DNA of 64,000 nt. It comes from Aequorivita sublithincola DSM 14238. GTDB taxonomy: Bacteria; Bacteroidota; Bacteroidia; Flavobacteriales; Flavobacteriaceae. Under the pieces are notes generated by a model. It searched no databases, had not been told where the DNA came from, and saw only the letters and a program-made list of their open reading frames with translations. The translations under genes and the position numbers were made by a program. Shown one piece after another: positions 7,386 through 16,069 of this stretch. Each line of letters begins with the position of its first letter. Position 1 is the stretch's first letter. Location of the stretch: contig NC_018013.1 of assembly GCF_000265385.1 (NCBI RefSeq), positions 1,825,001-1,889,000 on the forward strand, read 5' to 3'.

Positions 7386-9908
7386 ATGCTTCGCACTTCT
7401 ACTTTTCTCTTCGTATTAATTTGTTTTATTGGATGTAAAAATTCTACAGTAAAGGAAAAATCTTTTTCTTTAGAAAATTCAACTTCAAAAAATTCTGAAG
7501 AAAAAAGCGAGAAATATCCTTTCGATTTAATGTTTATGCAGCGTGCCTATCCAAGTGGCGAGATAAATACTTCAGCATATTCCGCAGCAATTCAATGGAA
7601 AAAACAAGCTTCAAATAAAAACACAGCCAATGAAGTATGGCAATTTAGTGGTCCATTAAATGTTGGCGGACGTATAACAGATATTGAAATTCCTTCTTCT
7701 CAACCAGATGTCTATTACGTTGGCGCAGCTTCTGGCGGTATTTTTAAAACGGTGAACGCTGGAACAGATTGGACTCCCATTTTTGACGACCAACAAATGC
7801 TCTCCATCGGCGATATTGAAATTTCAAAAAGTAATAACGATTTAATTTATGTAGGTACAGGCGAAGTAAACGCAGGCGGAGGTTCACTAGTTTACGACGG
7901 CGATGGAATTTATAAAAGTAATGACGGCGGAACAACCTGGCAGTCTAAAGGTTTACCAGATATTGGAAGTGTTGGAAAAATAGTTTTGGATCCAAATGAT
8001 AATAATACAGCCTTCGTGGGTGCAATGGGGCCTTTGTTCAAAAACAGTAGCAATCGTGGCGTTTATAAAACTTCAAATGGCGGCGATAGCTGGCAGCAGG
8101 TTTTGTTCGTAAGTGATTCTACTGGCGTGGTTGACATGTCAATTCACCCAACAAACGGCAACATTGTTTACGCTGCAAGCTGGGAGCGCATACGAAGACC
8201 AAACCGCAGACAGTATGGCGGAATAACTTCAGGAATTTATAGAACGACGGACGGCGGCACCAACTGGACAGAACTTACCAGCGGTTTGCCTAGCAGTGCT
8301 TCACAAAAAGGAAGAATTAGTATTGATATTTCACAATCCAATCCAAATGTTTTATATGCTAGATATGCAAGTACTTCCGGAAGCATTCAAGGAGTTTATA
8401 AAACCGTAAATGGTGGAGATTCCTGGACTGCTGTTAATTCTAGTCAGTTAACAGATGTAGGTTTTCATTGGTGGTTTGGTGGAATTTTTATTGATCCAAC
8501 GGATGAAAACGTACTTTACAATGTAGATTTTAATGTTCAGAAATCAACAAATGGCGGTGCTAGTTGGAATGATTCCTTCATAAATGCACACGTAGATCAA
8601 CACGCAATGGCTTTTAATGCTTCGGCTTCCAATGAGATTTTACTTGGGAACGACGGCGGTCTGTATGCTAGCAGCAACGGTGGAGCTTCAGCAACAAAAA
8701 ATTTGAAACTTCCCATTACGCAATTCAACAGAATGTATGTTGATGCACAAAATCCGAATAAAATTTACGGTGGTGCGCAGGACAATAGCACGAGTAGAAC
8801 CCAAACTGGTGGATTGAGCGACTGGAACATTATATACGGTGGTGATGGATTTCAGCCGTTGGTGGATCCCACAAATACTAACGTTATTTATGCGCTTTAT
8901 CAATATGGTGCGCTTGGTAAATCCACTAATAATGGTGGTTCGTTTTTTAGCGCCACAAACGGAATCTCTGGTGGCGATAGAAATAATTGGGACACTCCAA
9001 TAACCTTTGATCCTAACAATTCCCAAACGCTCTATTTCGGAACCAATAAACTATACAAAACTACGAATGCGGCGGGCAATTGGTCTGCAATTAGTCCCGA
9101 TTTAACCAATGGACCACACAATGGAAATCTCACTTTTGGAAGCATCACAACCATCAGCGTTTCACAATTTAACAGTCAAGTTATTTATGTTGGAACAGAC
9201 GACGGAAAAGCTTCGGTAACACAAGACGGAGGTGCGACTTGGACAGACATTTCAGCGGGAATTCCGAATCGTTGGGTAACGAAAATTTTGGCTTCAAAAG
9301 AAAATGCGAATACAGTTTATTTAACCCTTTCTGGATATCGCTTTGGCGAAAATGTAGGTCATGTTTATAAAAGTATTGACTTCGGAAATAGTTGGGTTGA
9401 TATTTCAATCAGTTTGCCAGATATTCCTGTGAATGATATTGCGCAAGACAGTTTCGGAAACCTATTTGTCGGAACGGATGTTGGGGTTTTGGCCACAAAA
9501 GATGAAGGAGCTAATTGGACTGTTTTAGGCGAAAATTTACCTTCTGCTGTAGTTTCAGATCTTTTCATTCACGAAAATTCTCAGTTTCTTTATGCAGCCA
9601 CCTTCGGTCGTTCTAGTTATAAAATTGATATTTCTGGAAATATTTTGAGCACAGATAAAACTAATTTTTCTTCGGAATTAAAAGTATTTCCAAACCCTGC
9701 TTCTACAATAGTCACGATTTCTTTAGAAAAATCCTTCGTAAATGCTTCTTTGAAGATGTATGACGTTATGGGAAAAATGGTAAAACAATTAAATTTTGAA
9801 AATAATAAAGAGATTCGTTTTTCAGTTGAAAGTTTACAGCCAGGCATTTATTACCTTAAAATTTCTGAAGCTGGAAAACAAACGACCAAAAAATTAATCG
9901 TAAAATAA
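7386..9908 (+). CDS. T9SS-exported beta-propeller (sortilin/BNR-repeat) lipoprotein
   Basis: An 840-residue secreted protein. It has a lipoprotein-type signal (hydrophobic core and lipobox FIGC, Cys17) and a long body of repeated BNR/VPS10-like strands with Asp-box words such as SNDGGTTW, SNGGDSW, TDGGTNW and VNGGDSW. The C-terminal domain of about 75 residues (VFPNPASTIV to KQTTKKLIVK) is a type A T9SS sorting signal. A catalytic role is not evident, and such propellers bind glycans or proteins. Having both a lipobox and a T9SS signal is unusual. The ATG at 7381 is out of frame. It stands alone between the toxin-antitoxin pair and folC. Confidence 0.9.
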   Translation: MLRTSTFLFVLICFIGCKNSTVKEKSFSLENSTSKNSEEKSEKYPFDLMFMQRAYPSGEINTSAYSAAIQWKKQASNKNTANEVWQFSGPLNVGGRITDIEIPSSQPDVYYVGAASGGIFKTVNAGTDWTPIFDDQQMLSIGDIEISKSNNDLIYVGTGEVNAGGGSLVYDGDGIYKSNDGGTTWQSKGLPDIGSVGKIVLDPNDNNTAFVGAMGPLFKNSSNRGVYKTSNGGDSWQQVLFVSDSTGVVDMSIHPTNGNIVYAASWERIRRPNRRQYGGITSGIYRTTDGGTNWTELTSGLPSSASQKGRISIDISQSNPNVLYARYASTSGSIQGVYKTVNGGDSWTAVNSSQLTDVGFHWWFGGIFIDPTDENVLYNVDFNVQKSTNGGASWNDSFINAHVDQHAMAFNASASNEILLGNDGGLYASSNGGASATKNLKLPITQFNRMYVDAQNPNKIYGGAQDNSTSRTQTGGLSDWNIIYGGDGFQPLVDPTNTNVIYALYQYGALGKSTNNGGSFFSATNGISGGDRNNWDTPITFDPNNSQTLYFGTNKLYKTTNAAGNWSAISPDLTNGPHNGNLTFGSITTISVSQFNSQVIYVGTDDGKASVTQDGGATWTDISAGIPNRWVTKILASKENANTVYLTLSGYRFGENVGHVYKSIDFGNSWVDISISLPDIPVNDIAQDSFGNLFVGTDVGVLATKDEGANWTVLGENLPSAVVSDLFIHENSQFLYAATFGRSSYKIDISGNILSTDKTNFSSELKVFPNPASTIVTISLEKSFVNASLKMYDVMGKMVKQLNFENNKEIRFSVESLQPGIYYLKISEAGKQTTKKLIVK

Positions 9909-10025
9909 ATAATCTAAGGATTCTTTTCGATAGAAAATTTTACTAGAAATAATCAATTATTAACCATAAACCATTCCCCCATCAATTATTCAGAAACCAT
10001 AGCGTGGCTTTTTGCACAACTGCCA

Positions 10026-11198
10026 ATGTACCAAAGGGTAGGGCAGTCCGCTTATAAAGCAGATTTAGCGGCTACAATTCATCTTGCCGACTATCTAAAT
10101 AATCCCGAAAATAGTTTTAAAAATGTGCACGTCGCTGGCACGAATGGTAAAGGCAGCACGAGCCATATGCTCGCCTCAGTTTTTCAGGAAGCTGGTTATA
10201 AAACGGGGCTTTACACTTCACCGCATTTAAAGGATTTCAGAGAACGGATAAAGATTAACGGCGAAATGATTCCGAAGAAAAACGTTTCGGAATTTGTAGA
10301 AAAGCACAAATCATTTTTTGAAAATAACCAGATCTCCTTTTTTGAAATGGCCGTGGGTTTGGCGTTTGATTATTTTAGAAATGAAAAAGTTGATATAGCT
10401 ATTATTGAAGTAGGAATGGGCGGAAGGCTGGATAGTACGAACATAATTTCGCCAGAAGTTTCTGTCATAACCAATATCGGTTTGGATCACGTTCAATTTT
10501 TAGGAAACACTTTAGAAAAAGTAGCTGTGGAAAAAGGCGGAATTATAAAGAGCGGAATTCCAGTTGTTATTGGCGAAACATTGCCAGAAACAAAACCTGT
10601 TTTTGAAAAAATTGCTTCGGAAAGAGTTGCGGCAATCACCTTTGCTGAAACTTTTGATGCCGCTGATTACACTTCAGATTTGAAAGGAATCTATCAGAAA
10701 AAGAATATAAAAACTGTTTTGGCAACTTTGGAAATCCTTCAAAGTAAGGATTGGAACATTTCCGAAGAAAATATAAAAAGCGGATTAATGAATACTATTA
10801 AAAACACTGGATTATTGGGACGTTGGCAAATTTTGAATGAATCTCCGAAAGTTATATGCGATACGGGTCACAATAAAGATGGCTTGCAATTAGTACTGGA
10901 ACAGTTGAAATCAGAGTCCTATAAAAACCTGCACATTGTTTTAGGTGTTGTTAACGATAAAGATTTGGCTTCGGTTTTGCCTTTGTTTCCTAAAAATGCA
11001 ACTTATTATTTCTGTAAACCAAGGATTCCACGCGGTTTGGACGCTTCACTTTTATTGTCGCAAGCCCGCGGATTTGAATTGGTCGGTGAAGATTATATTT
11101 CTGTGAAAGAAGCTTATAACGCCGCTGTTAAAGCTGCATCTATAAATGATTTGGTATTTGTGGGTGGAAGTACTTTTGTTGTGGCGGAAGTTGTTTAA
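10026..11198 (+). CDS. folC: Bifunctional folylpolyglutamate/dihydrofolate synthase
   Basis: Adds glutamate to dihydropteroate and folates in the cytoplasm. The P-loop VAGTNGKGSTSHML is at about residues 36-49 from this ATG, followed by the Mur-ligase-type motifs YTSPHL and VGMGGRLDSTN and the C-terminal CDTGHNKDG. The ATG at 10026 is the first standard start, but the conserved N-terminus NYSETIAWLFAQLP lies in frame upstream. The frame is open from 9918 with no ATG, GTG or TTG, and an ATC at 9981 sits exactly where the initiator is expected. The true protein is therefore probably about 405 residues from 9981. Confidence 0.93.
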   Translation: MYQRVGQSAYKADLAATIHLADYLNNPENSFKNVHVAGTNGKGSTSHMLASVFQEAGYKTGLYTSPHLKDFRERIKINGEMIPKKNVSEFVEKHKSFFENNQISFFEMAVGLAFDYFRNEKVDIAIIEVGMGGRLDSTNIISPEVSVITNIGLDHVQFLGNTLEKVAVEKGGIIKSGIPVVIGETLPETKPVFEKIASERVAAITFAETFDAADYTSDLKGIYQKKNIKTVLATLEILQSKDWNISEENIKSGLMNTIKNTGLLGRWQILNESPKVICDTGHNKDGLQLVLEQLKSESYKNLHIVLGVVNDKDLASVLPLFPKNATYYFCKPRIPRGLDASLLLSQARGFELVGEDYISVKEAYNAAVKAASINDLVFVGGSTFVVAEVV

Positions 11199-11213
11199 GC
11201 TAAATTTTAAGCA

Positions 11214-11246
11214 TAAAAAAATCCCGACGAATTCGTCAGGATTTTT
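11214..11246. terminator. Bidirectional terminator between folC and tRNA-Val
   Basis: AAAATCC and GGATTTT flank the palindrome GACGAATTCGTC with a single C/A mismatch. A-runs and T-runs on the two sides suit termination in both directions: folC on the plus strand and the tRNA on the minus strand. Confidence 0.8.
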
Positions 11247-11252
11247 AAAATC

Positions 11253-11330
11253 TGGTGGGCGATGAGGGGTTCGAACCCCCGACCCCCTCGGTGTAAACGA
11301 GGTGCTCTGAACCAGCTGAGCTAATCGCCC
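11253..11330 (-). tRNA. tRNA-Val (anticodon UAC)
   Basis: Read on the minus strand it starts GGGCGAT and ends ATCGCCC-A-CCA, so the CCA tail is encoded. The D-arm is GCTC/GAGC, the anticodon stem is CCTCG/CGAGG around loop TTTACAC (anticodon TAC), and the T-loop is TTCGAAC. All stems pair with at most one G-T wobble. It is followed by the shared terminator at 11214-11246. Confidence 0.97.
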
Positions 11331-11482
11331 TTCTTATTAGCGGTTGCAAATATAAACTACTTTTTAATTTCGCCAAGCATTTATTTGAAATAATTATTTA
11401 AAATGAAGTTTTTGTTTGGTTGTCTAAAGCGCTATTTAAGTTTAACTTTGGTTCCATCATTAATTTAAAAAATTAAAAACAT

Positions 11483-12463
11483 TTGATTCCATTCTTCAAA
11501 ACGATTATAGTAAACGTTGTTAAAAACCGCCGAAAGAATAAAACCGGCGCCAAACCGCTGGAGTCTTTTGACAAAAGTGTTACAAATCTTGAAGTTGAGG
11601 TAACGCATGAACTTTCGGATTTATTTTATCTTCTTCTTGGGGTGTTATCCGCTTCTTTTGGATTGCGAGGTTTTTTGATGCCTAGCGCCTTTATTGATGG
11701 AGGTGTAACAGGAGTTTCATTGATGATAAACGAACTTACAGGAATTGGACTGTCATTTTTGTTAGTTTGTTTTAACCTTCCGTTTATCATTCTTGCCTAT
11801 TTCTCAATAGGGAAACGGTTTGCTATTAAAAGCGTGATGGGTATCGTGCTCTTGTCTATAGCTGTTGCTTTTATTCCTTTCCCGCAGATTACGGACGATA
11901 AAATATTGATTGCTGCCTTTGGTGGTTTGTTTTTAGGGTTAGGAATAGGACTAGCAATCCGAGGAGGTGCAATTATAGACGGAACCGAGGTTTTGGCCAT
12001 ATTTATTAGTCGAAAAACAAGTCTTACGGTTGGAAATGTAATCATGATTTTTAACGTGATTATATTTATGACTGCAGCCTATTTCCTTTCTACCGAAGTT
12101 GCACTTTATGCAATCTTAACTTATTTCGCAGCTTCAAAAACTGTAGATTTCGTAATTGACGGTATTGAAGAATTTATGGGAATTACCATTATCTCTGAAA
12201 ATAGTGAAGAAATACGTCTTGCGATCATCGAAAAAATGGGACGTGGCTGTACTATCTTTAAAGCTGAAAATGGTTTTTCTAAAAATGGTGAAACTCGAAG
12301 ACCTGTTGATGTTGTTTATACCGTAATCACACGTTTAGAAATGAGCAAACTTAAAACAGAGGTTGATAAAATAGATACACAAGCCTTTATGATTATGACT
12401 TCCGTAAAAGATGCAAAGGGTGGAATGATAAAAAAGAAACCGATAAAGAAGTTCGATAAATAA
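11483..12463 (+). CDS. YitT family membrane protein
   Basis: A 326-residue inner-membrane protein of the YitT/DUF161 family with a C-terminal DUF2179 domain. About five hydrophobic segments lie between residues 45 and 215. The glycine-rich patch GFLMPSAFIDGGVTGVSLMI (about 61-80) and IRGGAIIDGTEVLAIFISRK (about 154-173) are family signatures. The soluble tail contains GRGCTIFKAENGFS. Function is not established, and a transport role is assumed. The TTG start gives a basic N-terminal tail of about 45 residues before the first helix. The ATG at 11609 would give a shorter but still possible form. Confidence 0.85.
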   Translation: MIPFFKTIIVNVVKNRRKNKTGAKPLESFDKSVTNLEVEVTHELSDLFYLLLGVLSASFGLRGFLMPSAFIDGGVTGVSLMINELTGIGLSFLLVCFNLPFIILAYFSIGKRFAIKSVMGIVLLSIAVAFIPFPQITDDKILIAAFGGLFLGLGIGLAIRGGAIIDGTEVLAIFISRKTSLTVGNVIMIFNVIIFMTAAYFLSTEVALYAILTYFAASKTVDFVIDGIEEFMGITIISENSEEIRLAIIEKMGRGCTIFKAENGFSKNGETRRPVDVVYTVITRLEMSKLKTEVDKIDTQAFMIMTSVKDAKGGMIKKKPIKKFDK

Positions 12464-12538
12464 CTTTTCTGACCGATTCTTGTTTTGGTCCTTATAGTTA
12501 TGATGGTTGTTACGTGTTTTTTGGTGCTTTAAAAAATA

Positions 12539-12624
12539 AGACCATTAACTCAGTTGGTTGAGAGTGTCACGTCGACAACGTGGAAGTCGTTGGTTCCCCC
12601 GAAGCCTCGGGGCAACATGGCTCA
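12539..12624 (+). pseudogene. Degenerate tRNA-Val(GAC) with a hairpin inserted in the T-loop
   Basis: The D-arm (ACTC/GAGT) and the anticodon arm (TCACG/CGTGG around TCGACAA, anticodon GAC) are intact. After T-stem strand GTTGG and TTC, the normal GAGCC is replaced by the perfect hairpin CCCCGAAGCCTCGGGG (12597-12612), leaving only CAAC to pair. The acceptor stem (AGACCAT with ATGGCTC) has two mismatches and a wobble, and no CCA follows. It is read as a tRNA relic. The gene behind it is the start of an accessory island. Confidence 0.75.
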
Positions 12625-12628
12625 CAAC

Positions 12629-12664
12629 AAAAAATCCTGATGAACATTTTCATCGGGATTTTTT
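12629..12664 (+). terminator. Terminator behind the tRNA-Val relic
   Basis: AAAATCCTGATG, then a loop, then CATCGGGATTTT followed by a T-run. This is a typical rho-independent hairpin of this genome, similar to the one at 11214-11246. It supports the view that the upstream relic was once a transcribed tRNA gene. From here to 12891 no gene is seen. Confidence 0.75.
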
Positions 12665-12891
12665 GTTTGTACCATATACGTAGTAGCACTTATAGGAAGT
12701 AATGACTTTTTTGTTAATATTATAATTATTAAAAGGTTAGGATTTAATCAGAGCTAAATACACTGTATTTTAAAACTAAGAGCCTCGTAAAAGACCCAAA
12801 TCAGTATTAGTAAATTTCTTGTATTCCAACTCTTATTTAGTATGCTAATTTATTGGAGCTTAAAAAAATTGACTTCTTAAAATCCATAGTT

Positions 12892-13404
12892 ATGATTGAT
12901 AAGGCACTAAGTTTTATTACAGATTTCTTAAACCAAGAATTAAAAAGGACCTGTGATATAAGTTCAAATTTGGTAATAGCAAGCGGTTTGGTAAATCCAG
13001 ATGGTTCAGTTTCAGAAAATATTCAAAACAAGATTGTCATTTCGGTTATAAATCTTGAAAATGAAACCTTCCCAAAATCATTGGACAATTTTAGAACAAC
13101 AGCGAGCAATACGTACGACAAAACGGCACCGCCAGTATATCTCAATCTATACTTGTTAATTTCGGCCAATTATGATTCCTCAAATTACTTGGAATCTCTT
13201 AAAATGCTTTCTACCGTAATTACTTCATTTCATTCAAATTCTTACTTCACCAAAAATGAACATCCCAATATGCCGTCACCTTTGGAGAAATTAACACTGG
13301 AAATATACAATGTGCCAATCACGGAGCTGAGCCATATTTGGAATGGCTTTGGGGCTAAATATGTTCCTTCAGTAGTTTACAAACTGCGAATGATAACATT
13401 ATAG
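12892..13404 (+). CDS. DUF4255 (Pvc16 N-terminal domain) tail-cap-like protein
   Basis: A 170-residue protein matching the family that starts gene clusters of extracellular contractile injection systems and is thought to cap the tail. Conserved features are the opening MIDKALSFITDFLNQEL, the middle PPVYLNLYLLISANY with NYLESLKMLSTVITSF (about 83-120), and the ending IWNGFGAKYVPSVVYKLRMI. ATG 12892 is preferred to the TTG at 12853 because family members begin with this helix. A short tail in the +2 frame (to a TAG at 13485) could have been lost by a frameshift. The sheath gene follows after 99 bases. Confidence 0.85.
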   Translation: MIDKALSFITDFLNQELKRTCDISSNLVIASGLVNPDGSVSENIQNKIVISVINLENETFPKSLDNFRTTASNTYDKTAPPVYLNLYLLISANYDSSNYLESLKMLSTVITSFHSNSYFTKNEHPNMPSPLEKLTLEIYNVPITELSHIWNGFGAKYVPSVVYKLRMITL

Positions 13405-13503
13405 TAAGAACGAATCAAGATTTATTAAGAAATAATTCGGAAGAGAATAATGCTCCATTCCAGTTTACAACAATAGTTTATGATTAGCTAAAATTAAAAG
13501 ACA

Positions 13504-15372
13504 ATGCCAAAAGATATAAAAACCCCAGGAGTTTACATTGAAGAAGTGAATGCTTTTGGAAATGCCGTTATACCTGTCCCGACTGCCGTGCCTGCTTTTA
13601 TTGGCTTCACGCAAGAGACCTCCTTTGACGGGGGAAGTCTATTGAACAAAGCCGTCAAGATAAATTCTTTGGCAGAATTTTTAACCATTTTTGGAAGCGA
13701 CGCTCCTAAAGTGCAGCACAGCGTAAAATCAACGCCTTTGCCAGAACGATTAGCGAATCTTGAAGCGGAAGTAGTACGAACACAAGCTATTTTGGACAAA
13801 GCAAATATGATGGTTAAAAAAGTAGGAAATGATGCTACTGATGGAATGATAAAAGCACAGACCAATGCTAAAACATCAAGTGACGCGGCTAACGAAGCTC
13901 TTAGTACTGTAAAAGCAGACAAGACCATCAAGGCACTTTTGGACGCAAAAGATAAACTTCCGAAAGATGAAACAAAGCCCACAAAAATACAATTGGCTGC
14001 CGTGTTCGAGGCCCAAAAAACTTATGATGAAGCCATTGTCACGGCAGATTTTGCAGTAGATGGTTATGCTTATTCGGTCAAAGCCAAAACAATTAATTAT
14101 AGATTATACAGTGCGTTAAAATTCTTTTACTTAAACGGTGGAAGCCAATGCTATATAATGAGTATTGGTGGATACAACTACACCAAAGGCACCATTACGG
14201 ACACAAAACCATTTACAGATGCAATCACGCTACTTGAAAAGGAAAAGGAGCCCACAATACTCGTGATTCCTGACGTGGTGGAAATTGCTGATCCAACTGT
14301 AACAGATCCAAATGAGGCTGATTATTTGAAAAATAAATTTGCCAATGCGTATTCATTGCAAAGCGCCATGATTAACCATTGCGGGAAAATGCAAAACCGA
14401 TTTGCAATTCTTGATGTTCCAAGAGGTTTTACTGAGCCAATGACGGGAACAACTAGTGTTGAGCAGTTTAGGGACAGTGTAGAGCCCCAAGATCCAAGAT
14501 TCAACAGCTATGCTGCGGTTTATTACCCTTGGTTGCATACTACAGTCTATCAAACTTCAGAAATAGGGTATGAAAATCTGGATCCGGCTTCATATCTTCA
14601 AGTTGTCCAGTTGCTAACTTATGAATTTACTGATTTAAAAACAGGTGCATTGAATGAAAATATTGCTCCTGTAATACAAACCTTTTCAAGTCCAGCGAAT
14701 GCTACAAAAGCAGGTTTTGGAAAAGGGGATAGCATGCTTCAAAATTTAAGCAATTCATATCAACTCTTGATGAAAACAATTCTGGTAAATATGAACCTAA
14801 TTGCACCGAGTGCTGGTATGGCGGGTATTTATACTTACATAGATAACAATGATGGAGTTTGGAATGCTCCTGCCAATGTTGGTATTCAAAGTACCATTAT
14901 GCCTTCCATTAAAATAGACAACAAAGCCCAACAGTATCTGAATGTGCCCATAAGTGGTAAATCGGTTTGTGCCATTCGTGCATTTACCGGCCGTGGAAAC
15001 TTAGTTTGGGGAGCGAGAACTTTAGATGGAAACTCTAATGATTGGCGCTACATCAATGTGCGAAGAACACTTATGTTTATAGAACAATCTGTAAAAGAGG
15101 CGACAAAAGCTTATGAATTTGAAGCCAATGATGCAACTACTTGGGTGAACATAAAAAATATGATAGATAGCTTTTTAACAGGACTTTGGAAACAAGGAGC
15201 TCTTGTTGGAGCAAAACCAGCAGATGCCTTTTCAGTAAAAGTTGGTTTGGGAAGTACCATGAGCAGTGACGATATTCAACAAGGAATTATGCGCATTTCT
15301 GTTATGGTTGCCGTTATGCACCCTGCAGAATTTATGGTTATAACATTCCAGCAGAATATGCAAAAAGCTTAA
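13504..15372 (+). CDS. Contractile tail sheath protein with an inserted helical domain
   Basis: A 622-residue phage-tail-sheath-family protein that would form the contracting outer cylinder of an injection system. The N-terminus KTPGVYIEEVNAF with AVPAFIGFT, the middle NYRLYSALKFFYLNGG (198-213), and the C-terminal domain (RRTLMFIEQSVKEATKAYEF to ending VMHPAEFMVITFQQNMQKA) are all canonical. Between about residues 72 and 196 lies an alanine/lysine-rich predicted helical or coiled-coil insert absent from ordinary sheaths of about 480-500 residues. It has no second sheath, baseplate or ATPase neighbour. Confidence 0.93.
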   Translation: MPKDIKTPGVYIEEVNAFGNAVIPVPTAVPAFIGFTQETSFDGGSLLNKAVKINSLAEFLTIFGSDAPKVQHSVKSTPLPERLANLEAEVVRTQAILDKANMMVKKVGNDATDGMIKAQTNAKTSSDAANEALSTVKADKTIKALLDAKDKLPKDETKPTKIQLAAVFEAQKTYDEAIVTADFAVDGYAYSVKAKTINYRLYSALKFFYLNGGSQCYIMSIGGYNYTKGTITDTKPFTDAITLLEKEKEPTILVIPDVVEIADPTVTDPNEADYLKNKFANAYSLQSAMINHCGKMQNRFAILDVPRGFTEPMTGTTSVEQFRDSVEPQDPRFNSYAAVYYPWLHTTVYQTSEIGYENLDPASYLQVVQLLTYEFTDLKTGALNENIAPVIQTFSSPANATKAGFGKGDSMLQNLSNSYQLLMKTILVNMNLIAPSAGMAGIYTYIDNNDGVWNAPANVGIQSTIMPSIKIDNKAQQYLNVPISGKSVCAIRAFTGRGNLVWGARTLDGNSNDWRYINVRRTLMFIEQSVKEATKAYEFEANDATTWVNIKNMIDSFLTGLWKQGALVGAKPADAFSVKVGLGSTMSSDDIQQGIMRISVMVAVMHPAEFMVITFQQNMQKA

Positions 15373-15406
15373 ATAACTAATGTTTAATTTTTAAATTCAC
15401 AAAATC

Positions 15407-15865
15407 ATGTCAGACGAATCAGCTCAAGACAATCCGTGGCTATTACCAAAGTTTTACTTTGCGGTAAGTTTAGGTTCACAAAATAATATTGTTTCCTTTA
15501 AAGAGGTTTTGGGTTTGGATATTAAAGCACAAATCATAGAATACCGGCACGGTGATAGCCCAATATTTTCAACAGTAAAAATGCCTGGAATAACAAAGTT
15601 TGGGAGCATAATTATGAAGAAAGGAATTTTTGTAAATGGTACTAATTTCTGGGAGTGGTACGATGCCATAAAAATGAACACCGTAAAAAGAGAAACCGTT
15701 ATCATTTATCTTTTGGATGAAAATGGAAAGCCTACTATGATCTGGACTTTGAACAATGCTTGGCCAACCAAAATAACTGTTGTCAATATGGAAGCAGATG
15801 CAAACGAGATCGCTGTGGAAACTTTAGAACTTAGTCATGAAGGATTAACAATTCAAAATAGTTAA
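15407..15865 (+). CDS. Phage tail tube protein of a contractile injection system
   Basis: A 152-residue gp19-like inner-tube protein. Family hallmarks are NPWLLPKFYFAVSLG near the N-terminus, GLDIKAQIIEYRHGD (about 40-54), the KFGSIIMKKGIFVNGTNFWEW block and the last strand AVETLELSHEGLTI. It is 34 bases behind the sheath gene and probably in one operon with it and the DUF4255 gene. No further injection-system genes (LysM adaptor, spike, baseplate, terminator, AAA ATPase) follow in the window. Confidence 0.93.
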   Translation: MSDESAQDNPWLLPKFYFAVSLGSQNNIVSFKEVLGLDIKAQIIEYRHGDSPIFSTVKMPGITKFGSIIMKKGIFVNGTNFWEWYDAIKMNTVKRETVIIYLLDENGKPTMIWTLNNAWPTKITVVNMEADANEIAVETLELSHEGLTIQNS

Positions 15866-16069
15866 TAATGAATAGCTGCATTTTAGTAACAAGGTGAATC
15901 ATGCTGTTAAACGCTAAAGTGAATGAGCTTTGGGTGATGGTGTGGAAATTATAAATTTTTATCTTTGGATTAGGCCCAATAAAAAATGTGAAAACTAGCG
16001 CATATCCTTACAAATGGGCAGGATAGACCCAGAAAATTTGGGGATATAAACAAGTTGTAACATATTTAG

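Noticed and set aside
11256..12624. Two functional tRNA-Val genes flanking yitT
   Set aside because: The copy at 11253-11330 is intact, but the one at 12539-12624 has a disrupted T-arm and a mismatched acceptor stem and is treated as a relic.
13533..13982. 149-codon open frame on the minus strand opposite the sheath gene
   Set aside because: It lies fully inside the sheath gene, opposite its low-complexity alanine/lysine insert. Its serine/leucine/alanine-rich translation resembles no protein, so it is a by-product of the insert's base composition.
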